Assembly: GCF_004519405.1 (NCBI RefSeq)
Contig: NZ_SGWI01000001.1
Location: forward strand, 558,001 to 622,000
DNA: 64,000 bases
Source: Pseudomonas sp. BCA17
GTDB lineage: Bacteria > Pseudomonadota > Gammaproteobacteria > Pseudomonadales > Pseudomonadaceae
Reading direction: 5' to 3'
Shown here: piece by piece, positions 34,549 to 43,379 of the stretch
How positions within the stretch are numbered: the first letter of the stretch is position 1
How the letters are laid out: the number at the start of each line of letters is the position of its first letter
Position numbers and translations under genes: made by a program
The notes under the pieces: model-generated
What the model was told of the DNA's origin: nothing
The model's input: only the letters and a program-made list of their open reading frames with translations
Database searches by the model: none

Positions 34549-36208
34549 ATGCCTGGGATTTGGCTTGTAGTGCCAGTCGTACAGCTTCGTCCACGCTCAA
34601 GGCCGTGAGTAACACGCCAGGCGGGGACGCTTCGGGCAAGGCTTGCAATACTTCCAGGGCCCCATGACGTACCCGGGCTAGCACCAGGCGCTTGCCCTCC
34701 CCCTGCATCTGCGCGAAAAACGCTGCCAGCGCTTCGATACTGGTGCCATCAAGGTCGGGAGACTCTTCCAGGCTCAGCACCACCGCGTCGACAGGCGACT
34801 GGCGCGTCAAGCGCAAAGCCGCCCCCAGGATGCGCTCGGCATTGGCGAAAAACAGCGCCTCGCTGGGCCGCACGATCAACAAGCCCGGCACGGCTACGGC
34901 ATCGGCATGATGTTGACGATCGACAAAGTCATGACTGTCGCCCAACCGCCCAAGCACCTGGATATCTGCCGCCGACATCTGACGCAGCATCAACACCACG
35001 CTGATCGCCACCGCCACCAGCAACCCATCCAGCACGCCCAGCACCAGCACCGCTGCCACGGCACAGATCACCAGCAAACGGTCGCGCCGCCATAGGAAGT
35101 AACGCCCCAAGGGCTGCAAGCTCAAGCCACGCCCCAGCGCGTAGATGACGATAGCGGCCAACACCGGCTCGGGCGTCAGCGCGACATAGGGCAGCACCGT
35201 CAACACGATGACCAACACCACCAGCGCCGCAACGATCCCTGCCAGCCGTGAGCCGGCACCCGCCGCCTCATTGGCCGACGTCGCCGAATACCCGGCACCG
35301 GCCGGCATACCGTGGAACAACCCGGACACCAGGTTGGCCGCCCCCAGTGCCAGCAGGTCGCGGTTGGAGTACACACGGTCACCGTGCTTAAGGGCGAATG
35401 AGCTGATGGAGCCATAGGATTCCGCGTACAGGATCATGACCAAGGCAAACGCCAGTTCCCCCAGGCGCAGCCAGTCGGCGAACGGCAAGACCGGGAAATG
35501 CCCCAGCTCCAGGCGCAAATCGATCAAACCGATCAGCGCCACGCCATGCGCTTGCAGGTCCAGAAACTGCCCGGCAAAAATGCCCAGAACCACCACCAAC
35601 AAGCCGCCGGGCAGGCGCGGGATTCGTGCACACAGCCACAACACGGCCACTGCCAGCGCCGCGACTATCGCAGCCGGCCAGTTCCAACTCGGCAACTGCT
35701 CCAGCAACTGCGGCAGGAAGCGGATCAGGTTGTTATCGCTCAGGTGCACGCCCACCACACTGGCCAATTGCTTGAGGATGATGGTCAGCGCCAGGCCGAA
35801 GGCAAAGCCGCGCAGCACCGGCTTGGCAATAAACGAGGTCACGCCGCCCAGCTTGAATAACCCGGCCAGCAGGAACAGTACGCCGACGATCAGCACCAAA
35901 CCGAACGCCAGGGACAGCCGCAATGCCGGATCGCCACCCGCCAGGCTGGCGGTGGCTGCGGCTAATACTGCCGCCGAAGACGACGTGGCCGACACAATCG
36001 CGAAACGGTTGGTGCCGAACAGGCCGTAGCACACCAGCCCGGCAAACAAGGCAATGACACCCGTCTGGGGTGGCAGCGCGGCGATACTCGAATAGGCCAC
36101 GGCCTCCGGCAGCAGCAGGCCGGCAATGGATAACCCGGCGAGTATGTCTTGGGTACGGTTGGGCTGGGCAGCAATAAGGCTATCGGTTTCAGTTTTCAAT
36201 CGGCCCAA
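34547..36208 (-). CDS. SulP-family anion transporter with STAS domain
   Basis: This 553-residue inner-membrane protein has the SulP fold, with about 12-14 helices (DILAGLSIAGLLLPEAVAYSSIAALPPQTGVIALFAGLVCYGLFGTNRFAIVSATSSSAAVLAA in the first part). The C-terminal cytoplasmic STAS domain occupies roughly residues 425-553 (VDAVVLSLEESPDLDGTSIEALAAFFAQM). Bacterial SulP proteins carry sulfate, bicarbonate or dicarboxylates; the substrate is not evident. The start overlaps the end of the upstream ParB-like gene by 20 bp, suggesting coupled expression. Confidence 0.88.
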   Translation of the reverse strand: MGRLKTETDSLIAAQPNRTQDILAGLSIAGLLLPEAVAYSSIAALPPQTGVIALFAGLVCYGLFGTNRFAIVSATSSSAAVLAAATASLAGGDPALRLSLAFGLVLIVGVLFLLAGLFKLGGVTSFIAKPVLRGFAFGLALTIILKQLASVVGVHLSDNNLIRFLPQLLEQLPSWNWPAAIVAALAVAVLWLCARIPRLPGGLLVVVLGIFAGQFLDLQAHGVALIGLIDLRLELGHFPVLPFADWLRLGELAFALVMILYAESYGSISSFALKHGDRVYSNRDLLALGAANLVSGLFHGMPAGAGYSATSANEAAGAGSRLAGIVAALVVLVIVLTVLPYVALTPEPVLAAIVIYALGRGLSLQPLGRYFLWRRDRLLVICAVAAVLVLGVLDGLLVAVAISVVLMLRQMSAADIQVLGRLGDSHDFVDRQHHADAVAVPGLLIVRPSEALFFANAERILGAALRLTRQSPVDAVVLSLEESPDLDGTSIEALAAFFAQMQGEGKRLVLARVRHGALEVLQALPEASPPGVLLTALSVDEAVRLALQAKSQA

Positions 36209-36806
36209 CCCATCCTGGCAGGTAACGTGCTTCCTGGGTGCGTGCCAGGGTCATCGCCTTATTCAACAGCTTGGCGCTCGGTTGGGCCACCACGTCGCTG
36301 CCGATGCGGCTGCGAAAGAAGTCCGCCCACAGGAACTCACTGAACGGCGTCGCGTCTTTGGCGTAACCACCGGCCGTGCGCAACATGCCCGCCAGGCTAC
36401 GGTAAGGATCATCCTGAAGGTCGGTGATCTTGCGGGGAATCGCTTCGTAACTTCGGCGCAGGCCGCGCGCATCGTAGGGATGTACCCATTGATTGAACGC
36501 CATGACATTCCAGAAGGTGCTGCGCTCCACGAAGGACAAGTCCTTGAGCAACAACAGCGACACGCTCTTGACCTCTTCCAGCAACAGGGCCAGCCCGAAG
36601 TGGTGATGGTCGGTAATGTAATAGCGCTCATCCGGCCCCAATACGCAAGGAAACCAGTGCTTGTCGAGAGCGGCAGCGCGCTCTTTACGCTTGAGCTTGG
36701 TCCAGGCCTCGCGCTTGGTGGCCACTTCAGCCATGCCGACCGTCAATTGAGTGGGGTGCAGCTTTTCCAGCTTGCCTGTAACCAGTTGCGGACGCGGTCG
36801 AGCCAT
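36189..36806 (-). CDS. ParB-like nuclease family protein (ParBc_2 type)
   Basis: This 205-residue protein has the ParBc_2 pattern: LEKLHPTQLTVGMAEVATKREAW at the start, then CVLGPDERYYITDHHHFGLALLLEEVKSVSLLLL, where the DHHH element is characteristic. It is not the chromosome-partitioning ParB: it lacks the helix-turn-helix and DNA-clamp parts. The function is unknown. The ATG at 36806 has TTGGAG in front; an ATG at 36818 would add four residues. It overlaps the SulP gene by 20 bp. Confidence 0.78.
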   Translation of the reverse strand: MARPRPQLVTGKLEKLHPTQLTVGMAEVATKREAWTKLKRKERAAALDKHWFPCVLGPDERYYITDHHHFGLALLLEEVKSVSLLLLKDLSFVERSTFWNVMAFNQWVHPYDARGLRRSYEAIPRKITDLQDDPYRSLAGMLRTAGGYAKDATPFSEFLWADFFRSRIGSDVVAQPSAKLLNKAMTLARTQEARYLPGWVGPIEN

Positions 36807-36875
36807 GGAGAACTCCAAAAAGGAAGCGATAAGCCGACAGCTTAGCCCTCATTGGTTGCCCAGTTTATTCAGCGC

Positions 36876-36910
36876 AAAAAAAAGCCGATTCGCGCTGTGC
36901 GAATCGGCTT
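36876..36910 (-). terminator. Intrinsic terminator of the serine-type transporter gene
   Basis: AAGCCGATTCGC (36882-36893) pairs perfectly with GCGAATCGGCTT (36899-36910) around a five-base loop. On the minus strand the stem is followed by a T-run (the A-run at 36876-36883), so it ends the transporter transcript 20 bases after its stop. Confidence 0.92.
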
Positions 36911-36930
36911 CGGTTCGGCGCTGCCTGGCG

Positions 36931-38208
36931 TCAGGACAGCAGCGAGTAAATCAACGCAGTAATCGCCACCAGGCCAACGGCCGTGACAAATACATTGGAC
37001 GCCTGGCCGCGGTACTTGGCCATGGCCGGCACCTTGCGAATGGCGTACATCGGCATCAGGAACAGGATCGACGCAATCACCGGCCCACCTAACGTCTCGA
37101 TCATGCCAAGGATGCTTGGGTTGAGCGTAGCGACGAGCCAGCACACGATCAGCATGAAGGCTGCGGTCATGCGGTCCAGGGACTTGGCTGCCGGGCGACG
37201 GCCGGTCTTGAGCACCAGGCCCTTGAGACCTTCGCTGGCACCGATGTAGTGGCCCAGAAACGACTTGGCAATCGCCACGAATGCAATCAACGGCGCAGCG
37301 AAGGCGATGGTCGGGTTATCGAAGTGGTTGGCCAGGTACGACAGGATCGACAGGTTCTGTGCTTTCGCTTCCGCCAGTTGCGCCGGCGACAAGGTCAGCA
37401 CGCAGCTGAACACGAAGAACAGCACCATCGCCACCATCAACAGGTGCGCACGGGACAGGATCTGCGAACTGCGCTCATCGGCGTGGGCGCCGTACTGGCG
37501 CTTCTGATCGACCGCGAACGCCGAGATGATCGGCGAATGGTTGAACGAGAACACCATCACCGGAATTGCCAACCACAGCGTGTTGAGCAGCGCCGACGGT
37601 GCCGGCACTTCACTGGCGGTGCTCAGGATGCCGCCGGTCCAGTGCGGGACCAGGTACACCGCCAGGAACAGCAAGGCCACGATGAACGGATAAACCATCA
37701 GGCTCATGGCCTTGACGATCACTTGTTCGCCGCAACGCACCACAGCGAGCAGGCCAAGGATCAGCACGAAGGCCAGGATCGCCCGAGGCGGCGGCATGAT
37801 GTGCAACTGATGCTCCATGAAGCTGCTGACGGTATTGGTCAGCGCCACGCTGTAGATCAGCAGGATCGGGAAGATTGCGAAGAAGTACAACAGGGTGATC
37901 AATGCGCCGGCCTTGAGACCGAAATGCTCTTCGACGACGTCGGTAATGTCGGAGCCGTCGCGGCCGGACAGGACGAAACGGGTCAGGCCACGATGGGCAA
38001 AAAATGTCATCGGGAATGCCAGCAGCGCGAGGATCACCAGCGGCCAGAAGCCCCCCAGACCCGCGTTGATCGGCAAAAACAAAGTACCGGCGCCAATGGC
38101 GGTACCGAACAGGCCGAGCATCCAGGTGGTGTCCTGGCGGCTCCAGCTTGTGAGGGTTGCAGGTGTCGTTGCATAGCGTTCATCGACGCTATTGGCCTGA
38201 TCATTCAT
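36931..38208 (-). CDS. SdaC/TdcC-type serine/threonine:H+ symporter (HAAAP family)
   Basis: This 425-residue inner-membrane amino-acid permease has 11 helices. Diagnostic stretches are DTTWMLGLFGTAIGAGTLFLPINAGLGGFWPL in TM1-2, LTRFVLSGRDGSDITDVVEEHFG, and VFSFNHSPIISAFAVDQKRQYG in the middle. These are hallmarks of the hydroxy/aromatic amino-acid permease branch containing SdaC (serine) and TdcC (threonine). The ATG at 38208 fits the family start. It is divergent from a Thr-codon attenuator unit, an intriguing coincidence, but no shared control is demonstrated. Confidence 0.87.
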   Translation of the reverse strand: MNDQANSVDERYATTPATLTSWSRQDTTWMLGLFGTAIGAGTLFLPINAGLGGFWPLVILALLAFPMTFFAHRGLTRFVLSGRDGSDITDVVEEHFGLKAGALITLLYFFAIFPILLIYSVALTNTVSSFMEHQLHIMPPPRAILAFVLILGLLAVVRCGEQVIVKAMSLMVYPFIVALLFLAVYLVPHWTGGILSTASEVPAPSALLNTLWLAIPVMVFSFNHSPIISAFAVDQKRQYGAHADERSSQILSRAHLLMVAMVLFFVFSCVLTLSPAQLAEAKAQNLSILSYLANHFDNPTIAFAAPLIAFVAIAKSFLGHYIGASEGLKGLVLKTGRRPAAKSLDRMTAAFMLIVCWLVATLNPSILGMIETLGGPVIASILFLMPMYAIRKVPAMAKYRGQASNVFVTAVGLVAITALIYSLLS

Positions 38209-38467
38209 CCGGTCGGATCTCCGCATTTACATGGCCGAGACGAGTCAGAAAAACCTGACAGGCAGCGCCCCAGCCATAACAAGCGCGCGATTCTCCGGGA
38301 TTCTTTCGAATAAGCAAAGACTTAGCTGAGGAACGGTGTTGCGGTGCAGAAGCTCAAGTGCAGCCATAAGCGGCGGTTTCAGCGGGCTGCAGCACGATAC
38401 GCGCAATCGCAAGAGCGATCGATTGCTTCCATTGACAGCCAACCGCCCTTCCCAGCATGATCGAGCA
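38209..38467. other. Divergent promoter region between the serine-type transporter and the leader peptide
   Basis: These 259 bp separate two divergent transcription units. They must hold the transporter promoter and the promoter of the attenuated transcript. I could not identify a specific regulator box or a confident -10/-35 pair, and no coding frame here has support. Confidence 0.35.
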
Positions 38468-38557
38468 ATGAACGTTATCCAGTTGCACCTCACCCGCACC
38501 ACCACCACGACCGCTTTTGGCGGGGCGTGCGGTTGCCGTGGGTGCGTGAGCGAGTAG
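38468..38557 (+). CDS. Threonine-rich leader peptide of an attenuator
   Basis: This is a 29-codon open frame starting MNVIQLHLTR and continuing with five threonine codons in a row (TTTTT; ACC ACC ACC ACG ACC, codons 11-15). With Thr9 there are six Thr codons in seven positions. The ending contains CGCRGC. It is too short to be annotated automatically, but the run of identical control codons followed by mutually exclusive hairpins and an intrinsic terminator is the architecture of amino-acid attenuators such as thrL. Stalling at these codons under threonine or Thr-tRNA shortage would free the antiterminator strand. The ribosome site is weak (CGAG). Confidence 0.7.
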   Translation: MNVIQLHLTRTTTTTAFGGACGCRGCVSE

Positions 38558-38607
38558 AGCCCCCCAATACAACCCAAGGCCCCGCCAGCAATGGACGGGG
38601 CCTTTTT
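38495..38607 (+). promoter_or_regulatory. Transcription attenuator with competing antiterminator
   Basis: Three pairings can be read. A protector hairpin forms between 38495-38514 (over the Thr codons) and 38529-38546. An antiterminator forms between TGGCGGGGC (38518-38526, in the loop of the first) and GCCCCGCCA (38579-38587), nine perfect pairs. The terminator hairpin 38576-38604 uses the same 3' strand. Stalling on the Thr codons would expose 38518-38526 and favour antitermination. All pairings are visible in the sequence; the regulatory logic is inference. Confidence 0.65.
38576..38607 (+). terminator. Intrinsic terminator (attenuator), upstream of the isochorismatase-fold gene
   Basis: AAGGCCCCG (38576-38584) pairs perfectly with CGGGGCCTT (38596-38604) and is followed by a T-tract to 38607. 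It lies 37 bases before the next start codon, with no gene end close upstream except the leader peptide, so it is an attenuator rather than an end-of-gene terminator. Confidence 0.88.
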
Positions 38608-38644
38608 ATTGCCCCGGCATCTGGCAACTGCAAGGAGCAAGACC

Positions 38645-39169
38645 ATGGCAAACGCCCTGTTGATCATCGATATGCAAACCGGTTTATACGATGGGCCGGA
38701 ACGCCCCTTCGAGCGCGAACGTGTGCTGGGTACCATCAACGGCTTGATTCAGCGCGCTCGCAACGCCAACGCAGCGATCTTCGTTGCTCGCCACACCGGC
38801 CCTGCGGGCTCACCGATCGCAGCCGGCAGCCCGCTCTGGCAGCTCTGGCCAGGCCTGGATGTCGACCAGGCCCGCGACTGCCTGTTCGATAAAACCCGCC
38901 CGAGCTGCTTTCTCGGCACCGACCTGGCGCAGCGCCTTGCAGCGGCGCAGATCAATGAATTGGTGATCGTGGGCATGAAAACCCAGTTCTGTGTCGATAC
39001 CACGTGCCGGGTGGCTGGGGAGCTGGGCTTCTCGGTGGTGCTGCCGGAGGATGCGCATACTTGCATGGACACCCCGGCATTGAAGGCCGAGGCGATCATT
39101 GAGCATCACAATGCGACGTTGGCGGGCGCGTTTGTGAAGCGCGTCAAGGCACAGGATGTGGTGTTCTAG
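38645..39169 (+). CDS. Isochorismatase-family cysteine hydrolase
   Basis: This 174-residue cytoplasmic hydrolase has the triad Asp9 (LLIIDMQ), Lys83 (LFDKTRPSCF) and Cys116 (GMKTQFCVDTTCRVA), with the usual cis-peptide region before the cysteine. Family members hydrolyse amides such as nicotinamide or other N-acyl compounds; the specificity is unclear. The ATG at 38645 has a strong AAGGAG site. It is the only gene directly behind the Thr-type attenuator. Confidence 0.88.
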   Translation: MANALLIIDMQTGLYDGPERPFERERVLGTINGLIQRARNANAAIFVARHTGPAGSPIAAGSPLWQLWPGLDVDQARDCLFDKTRPSCFLGTDLAQRLAAAQINELVIVGMKTQFCVDTTCRVAGELGFSVVLPEDAHTCMDTPALKAEAIIEHHNATLAGAFVKRVKAQDVVF

Positions 39170-39262
39170 AAGCACCCCTGCGGGATTTTCTGATCGGACA
39201 AATTGTTCTGTCGTGCAAATCCCGCATACTGTCCCCTCAAACCCTTCAGGAAGAGCCTTGCG

Positions 39263-40213
39263 ATGTCCACCACTGTTCTGGTCCTGGTTGAAACCATCAA
39301 CGACTACCTGTCCATCATCGAGGACAGCGAGTTCCATGTGATCCTGGCGCCGACGCCCACCGAACGCGCCCAGGCGATCAAGACCCACGGTGGGCAGATC
39401 AAGGCTGTGCTGACCCGTGGCCCGCTGGGCCTGTACGCCGAGGAAATCGCTGCGTTGCCACTGCTGGAGATCATCTGCGTGATCGGTGCCGGCTACGAGC
39501 ATGTGGACCTGCAGGCGGCGAGCAATCGCGGGATCGTGGTGACCAACGGCGCCGGGGTGAACGCGCCGTCGGTGGCCGACCATGCAATGGCGTTGCTGCT
39601 GTCGCTGGTGCGCGGCATTCCCCAGACCGATGCGGCGGTAAGGCGCAGCGAATGGCCGAAGGTCATGCGCCCTTCCCTGGGCGGGAAGCAATTGGGCATT
39701 CTCGGGCTGGGTGCAGTCGGCATGGAGATCGCCAAGCGCGCCTCACTCGGCTTCGGCATGGAGGTGAGTTATCACAACCGCCAGCCCCGCGATGATGTGG
39801 ACTACACCTACTGCGCAACCGCCGTGGAACTGGCGCGCACCTCGGACTTCCTGATCCTGGCCACACCGGGCGGCGCGAGCACCCGCCACCTGATCGATCG
39901 CCATGCACTGGACGCCCTGGGGCCGAACGGCTACCTGGTGAACATCGGGCGCGGCAGCGTGGTAGTCACCGCCGACCTCGTCGCTGCCCTTGAACAACGG
40001 CGTATCGGCGGCGCGGCACTGGATGTGTTCGACGATGAGCCCAAAGTGCCCGACGCCCTCAAGCGCCTGAGCAATACCGTGCTGACCTCGCATGTCGCCG
40101 GCCTGTCGCCGGAAGCCGCCCATGACACCGTGCAACGCGTGGCCGACAACCTGGTGGAATATTTCGCCGGTCGCCCCGTGTTGACCCCGGTGGCACTGCC
40201 GCCACGCAACTAA
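39263..40213 (+). CDS. D-isomer-specific 2-hydroxyacid dehydrogenase (glyoxylate/hydroxypyruvate reductase-like)
   Basis: This 316-residue NAD(P)H-dependent oxidoreductase reduces a 2-ketoacid to the D-hydroxyacid. The nucleotide site is GKQLGILGLGAVGMEIAKRA; the next strand reads VSYHNRQPRDDVDY, and the HNR suggests NADPH preference. Catalytic Arg is in NIGRGSVV, Glu in VFDDEPKVP and His in TSHVAGLSPEA. The ATG at 39263 follows an AGGAAGAG site; the earlier ATG at 39203 lies in the intergenic region. It is likely a monocistronic gene. Confidence 0.88.
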   Translation: MSTTVLVLVETINDYLSIIEDSEFHVILAPTPTERAQAIKTHGGQIKAVLTRGPLGLYAEEIAALPLLEIICVIGAGYEHVDLQAASNRGIVVTNGAGVNAPSVADHAMALLLSLVRGIPQTDAAVRRSEWPKVMRPSLGGKQLGILGLGAVGMEIAKRASLGFGMEVSYHNRQPRDDVDYTYCATAVELARTSDFLILATPGGASTRHLIDRHALDALGPNGYLVNIGRGSVVVTADLVAALEQRRIGGAALDVFDDEPKVPDALKRLSNTVLTSHVAGLSPEAAHDTVQRVADNLVEYFAGRPVLTPVALPPRN

Positions 40214-40303
40214 TAGCGATTAGCCAGCCACGCCGTAAAACCCGTCTACACTGCTGACGGGGATGCTCAAGGCGTCGGTGCATGGCCGGCGAAGGAACGC
40301 ACA

Positions 40304-42160
40304 ATGTTTGGCCACGGACCCGGCCCGGCCCGTCAACGCGGTGCCATCGGTTTGATCGGCGCGGTCACGCTGGGGATCGCGCTGTTGTTTCTGCTATTGG
40401 TGGTCGACAGCGGCCGCCTGTACCTGGAAAAACGCAAGCTGCAACGCGTGGTCGACACCGCAGCGCTGGAAGCCGTCAGCCGCGGCGGCAAATGCGTGGC
40501 CCCCAATGACAACGCCGCGCAATTCGCAACCCAAAGCGCCCTGCGCAATAACTTCCCGGTCGATGCCGACCGTACGCTGGCCACCGCCTGCGGCACCCTG
40601 GCCACCGGCGCGGACTTTATGCGCACCTTCAGCGCCGACCCGACCAAGGCCGACGCCATCCAGGTGATCGCCACCCATCGCGTCGCCACCAGCATCGCCC
40701 ACGCCCTGCACACGCTGTTTTCGACACAACCCATTAGCCTGACCACACTGCTGAGCGCTACCGCCGTGGCCGCCGCCCCTTCACCACCGGTCGCGACACT
40801 CACCGTGCGCAGCACCTTGCTGACGATAGACAGCACCCAGTCCGCCGCCCTCAACGGCCTGATCGGCGGCCTGCTGGGCGGCAAGCTGCAGCTCGACGCG
40901 GTGGGTTGGAACGGCTTGATAAACACCGATATCAGCTTACTCAGCTACCTGGATGCCCTGGCCATCCGCCTGAATGTCAGCGCCGGCAACTACGACCAAC
41001 TGCTCAAGACCGACGCCACCGTCGGTCAGTTGATCCAGGCGGCCATCGATGTGCTCAAGCTGGGCGGCGATGCGGTCAAGGTGGTGATCAATAACCTGGA
41101 AACCATCAAGCTGATCGCCCCCGGTACGGAAATCCTGCACCTGGGTGACCTGGTCAAGATCCAGAACGGCACCGACAAAAGCGCGCTGAATGTGGACCTG
41201 CAACTGTTCAACCTGATCCAGGGGTTTGTGCAGCTGTCGAACAAGGCCAGCGCAGTGGCCGTCGAGCTGCCGGTGGATGTGCTGGGCTTGCTGAATGTCA
41301 CGGTCAAGACCCGGGTCATCGAGCCGGCACAGATCTCCGCTATCGGTAACCCTCAACTGATCGCAACCCAGCCGATTTCCGTGCGGACGGCGCAAGTCAG
41401 GACCTGGATTTCGTTGAAGCTGCCGGTGATCGACGGCCTCACCAAGGTAATCGGTGTCGTCACCGACCTGGTGGGCTTGCTGTTGGGCAGCTCACTGGAC
41501 GTCGTGCCCGGTACGCAAATCGATATCGCCCTGGAAGCCGCCAGCGGCAGCAGCTATGTCACCGACTATCGTTGCAACGGGCCTGCCGACACGTCTCTCT
41601 CCGTGTCAGGCACCACTTCGGCAGTCAGGCTGATGGTGGGCCGGATCGATCCGAAGAACCTGTTCTCGTCCACTGAGCCCCTGAAAGTCGACGACTTCCC
41701 GCTGCTCGACCTTGGCGTCAGGACCTGCAGCAAAGGCGTGTGCGACCCACGGCAACCCTACGCAGTCGGCGGCCTGAGCCTGCGGGTCGACAGCAGTGTC
41801 GCCAAGACCACCCGCGCCCATGTTTATGTGTCGCCGCCTGAGGTCAAGCTACCGCCGAGCTATTTCAGCTTCAGCGCCAACAACGTAGTCGGCAGCCTGA
41901 GCGACACCCTCAAGGGTATCCGGTTGACCAGCCATACACCGACGCTCACCGGGCTTCTGGGCTTGGTGCTGGGCCTGGTAGTCGATGTGCTGACCGGTGT
42001 GCTGAACCTGCTCAGCGGGGTCATTTCCGGCCTGCTCAGCCCATTGCTCGACCCACTGGTCAACAACCTGCTCGCCGGCCTGGGCATCGACCTGGCAAAA
42101 GTCGAAATCGGTGCCAACCTGTCCTGTACTCCCGGCGGCCGTGCAGTGCTGGTGATTTGA
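40304..42160 (+). CDS. TadG-like pilus-assembly/membrane protein (orphan)
   Basis: This 618-residue protein starts with the Tad signature: a positively charged start, then QRGAIGLIGAVTLGIALLFLLLVVDSGRLYLEKRKLQRVVDTAALEAVSRGG, a single transmembrane helix with a downstream helix for periplasmic assembly. The rest is a large periplasmic beta-rich region with several hydrophobic stretches, notably LTGLLGLVLGLVVDVLTGVLNLLSGVISGLLSPLLDPL near the C-terminus. In Tad/Flp loci TadG acts in pilus assembly, but no other tad or flp gene occurs in this window. It may therefore work with a remote locus or be a divergent secreted/anchored protein. Confidence 0.7.
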   Translation: MFGHGPGPARQRGAIGLIGAVTLGIALLFLLLVVDSGRLYLEKRKLQRVVDTAALEAVSRGGKCVAPNDNAAQFATQSALRNNFPVDADRTLATACGTLATGADFMRTFSADPTKADAIQVIATHRVATSIAHALHTLFSTQPISLTTLLSATAVAAAPSPPVATLTVRSTLLTIDSTQSAALNGLIGGLLGGKLQLDAVGWNGLINTDISLLSYLDALAIRLNVSAGNYDQLLKTDATVGQLIQAAIDVLKLGGDAVKVVINNLETIKLIAPGTEILHLGDLVKIQNGTDKSALNVDLQLFNLIQGFVQLSNKASAVAVELPVDVLGLLNVTVKTRVIEPAQISAIGNPQLIATQPISVRTAQVRTWISLKLPVIDGLTKVIGVVTDLVGLLLGSSLDVVPGTQIDIALEAASGSSYVTDYRCNGPADTSLSVSGTTSAVRLMVGRIDPKNLFSSTEPLKVDDFPLLDLGVRTCSKGVCDPRQPYAVGGLSLRVDSSVAKTTRAHVYVSPPEVKLPPSYFSFSANNVVGSLSDTLKGIRLTSHTPTLTGLLGLVLGLVVDVLTGVLNLLSGVISGLLSPLLDPLVNNLLAGLGIDLAKVEIGANLSCTPGGRAVLVI

Positions 42161-42290
42161 GCACATCAGGCCCGCTGATCATCATCCAACACGCTAACCT
42201 ATTAAGCCGCCCCGACCTTGTCGCTGGGCGGCGGTGCGCATTAGATTAGCCAATAGTCCACGGCCTTTAAAATAAGCAGAAGGGATAAGC

Positions 42291-43358
42291 ATGGCGCTTA
42301 ACGACCAATCGACTCAGATCCGCCCAGGCGAAGAACTGGATGCCAACCTGATCGACCCTTACCTCAAGGCCCACATTCCGGGGCTGAGCGGCACGGTCAA
42401 GATCAGCCAGTTCCCCGGTGGTGCGTCCAACCTGACTTACCTGCTGGAATACCCGGGCCAGGAGTTCGTACTGCGCCGCCCGCCGTTTGGCCACAAGGCC
42501 AAGTCCGCCCACGACATGGGCCGCGAGTACCGCATTCTCAACCAGTTGAAAGATGGTTTCCCGTATTGCCCGAAAGCCTACGTGCACTGCACGGATGAAT
42601 CGGTGATAGGCGCCGAGTTCTACGTGATGGAGCGGGTCAAAGGCATCATCCTGCGCTCCGACCTGCCGGCCGAACTGGGCCTGGATGCAACCACGACCGA
42701 AGCCTTGTGCAAGAGCTTCATCGACAAATTCGTCGAGCTGCATCAAGTGGATTACGCCGCCTGTGGCCTGGCCGACCTGGGCAAGCCCGAGGGCTATGTA
42801 GCGCGGCAGATTCGCGGCTGGAGCGAGCGCTACGAAAAAGCCCTGACCCCGGACGCCCCCCGCTGGGAGAAGGTGCGCCAGTGGCTCAACGACAAGATGC
42901 CGGCCGACCACCCGACGTCCAGCATCGTCCACAATGACTACCGCTTCGACAACGTGATCCTGGACCCGCACAACCCCATGCAGATAATCGGCGTGCTGGA
43001 CTGGGAACTGACCACCCTCGGCGACCCGTTGATGGACTTGGGCAACACCCTCGCCTACTGGATCGAAGCCGCCGACCCTGCACCGGTGCAACTGATGCGC
43101 CGCCAGCCGAGCAACGCCCCCGGCATGCTCACCCGCCGTCAGTTTGTCGATTACTACGCTGAACGTTCCGGCATCCGGATCGACAACTTCGACTTTTACT
43201 ACACCTACGGCCTGTTCCGTCTGGCCGGGATCGTGCAGCAGATCTACTACCGCTTCTTCCATGGCCAGACCCAGGACAAACGCTTTGCGCAGTTCATCCA
43301 GATGAACACGCTGCTGGAGCAGATGAGCCTGAATGTCATCGCCAGATCCGCACTCTGA
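42291..43358 (+). CDS. APH/choline-kinase-fold phosphotransferase (ACAD10/11-like)
   Basis: This 355-residue cytoplasmic kinase-like protein has the catalytic loop HNDYRFDNVIL and metal motif VLDWELTTLGDPLMDLGNTLAYW, the Brenner and DxD/E elements of the aminoglycoside phosphotransferase family. The N-terminal lobe has KISQFPGGASNLTYLLEYPGQEFVLRRPPFGHKAKSAHDMGREYRIL. This is the branch linked to ACAD10/ACAD11-type hydroxy-acyl-CoA phosphorylation rather than antibiotic resistance. It sits 21 bp ahead of an SDR gene and probably forms an operon for acyl-CoA or hydroxy-acid metabolism. Confidence 0.85.
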   Translation: MALNDQSTQIRPGEELDANLIDPYLKAHIPGLSGTVKISQFPGGASNLTYLLEYPGQEFVLRRPPFGHKAKSAHDMGREYRILNQLKDGFPYCPKAYVHCTDESVIGAEFYVMERVKGIILRSDLPAELGLDATTTEALCKSFIDKFVELHQVDYAACGLADLGKPEGYVARQIRGWSERYEKALTPDAPRWEKVRQWLNDKMPADHPTSSIVHNDYRFDNVILDPHNPMQIIGVLDWELTTLGDPLMDLGNTLAYWIEAADPAPVQLMRRQPSNAPGMLTRRQFVDYYAERSGIRIDNFDFYYTYGLFRLAGIVQQIYYRFFHGQTQDKRFAQFIQMNTLLEQMSLNVIARSAL

Positions 43359-43379
43359 TTACTAGAACAAGGAAACCTC

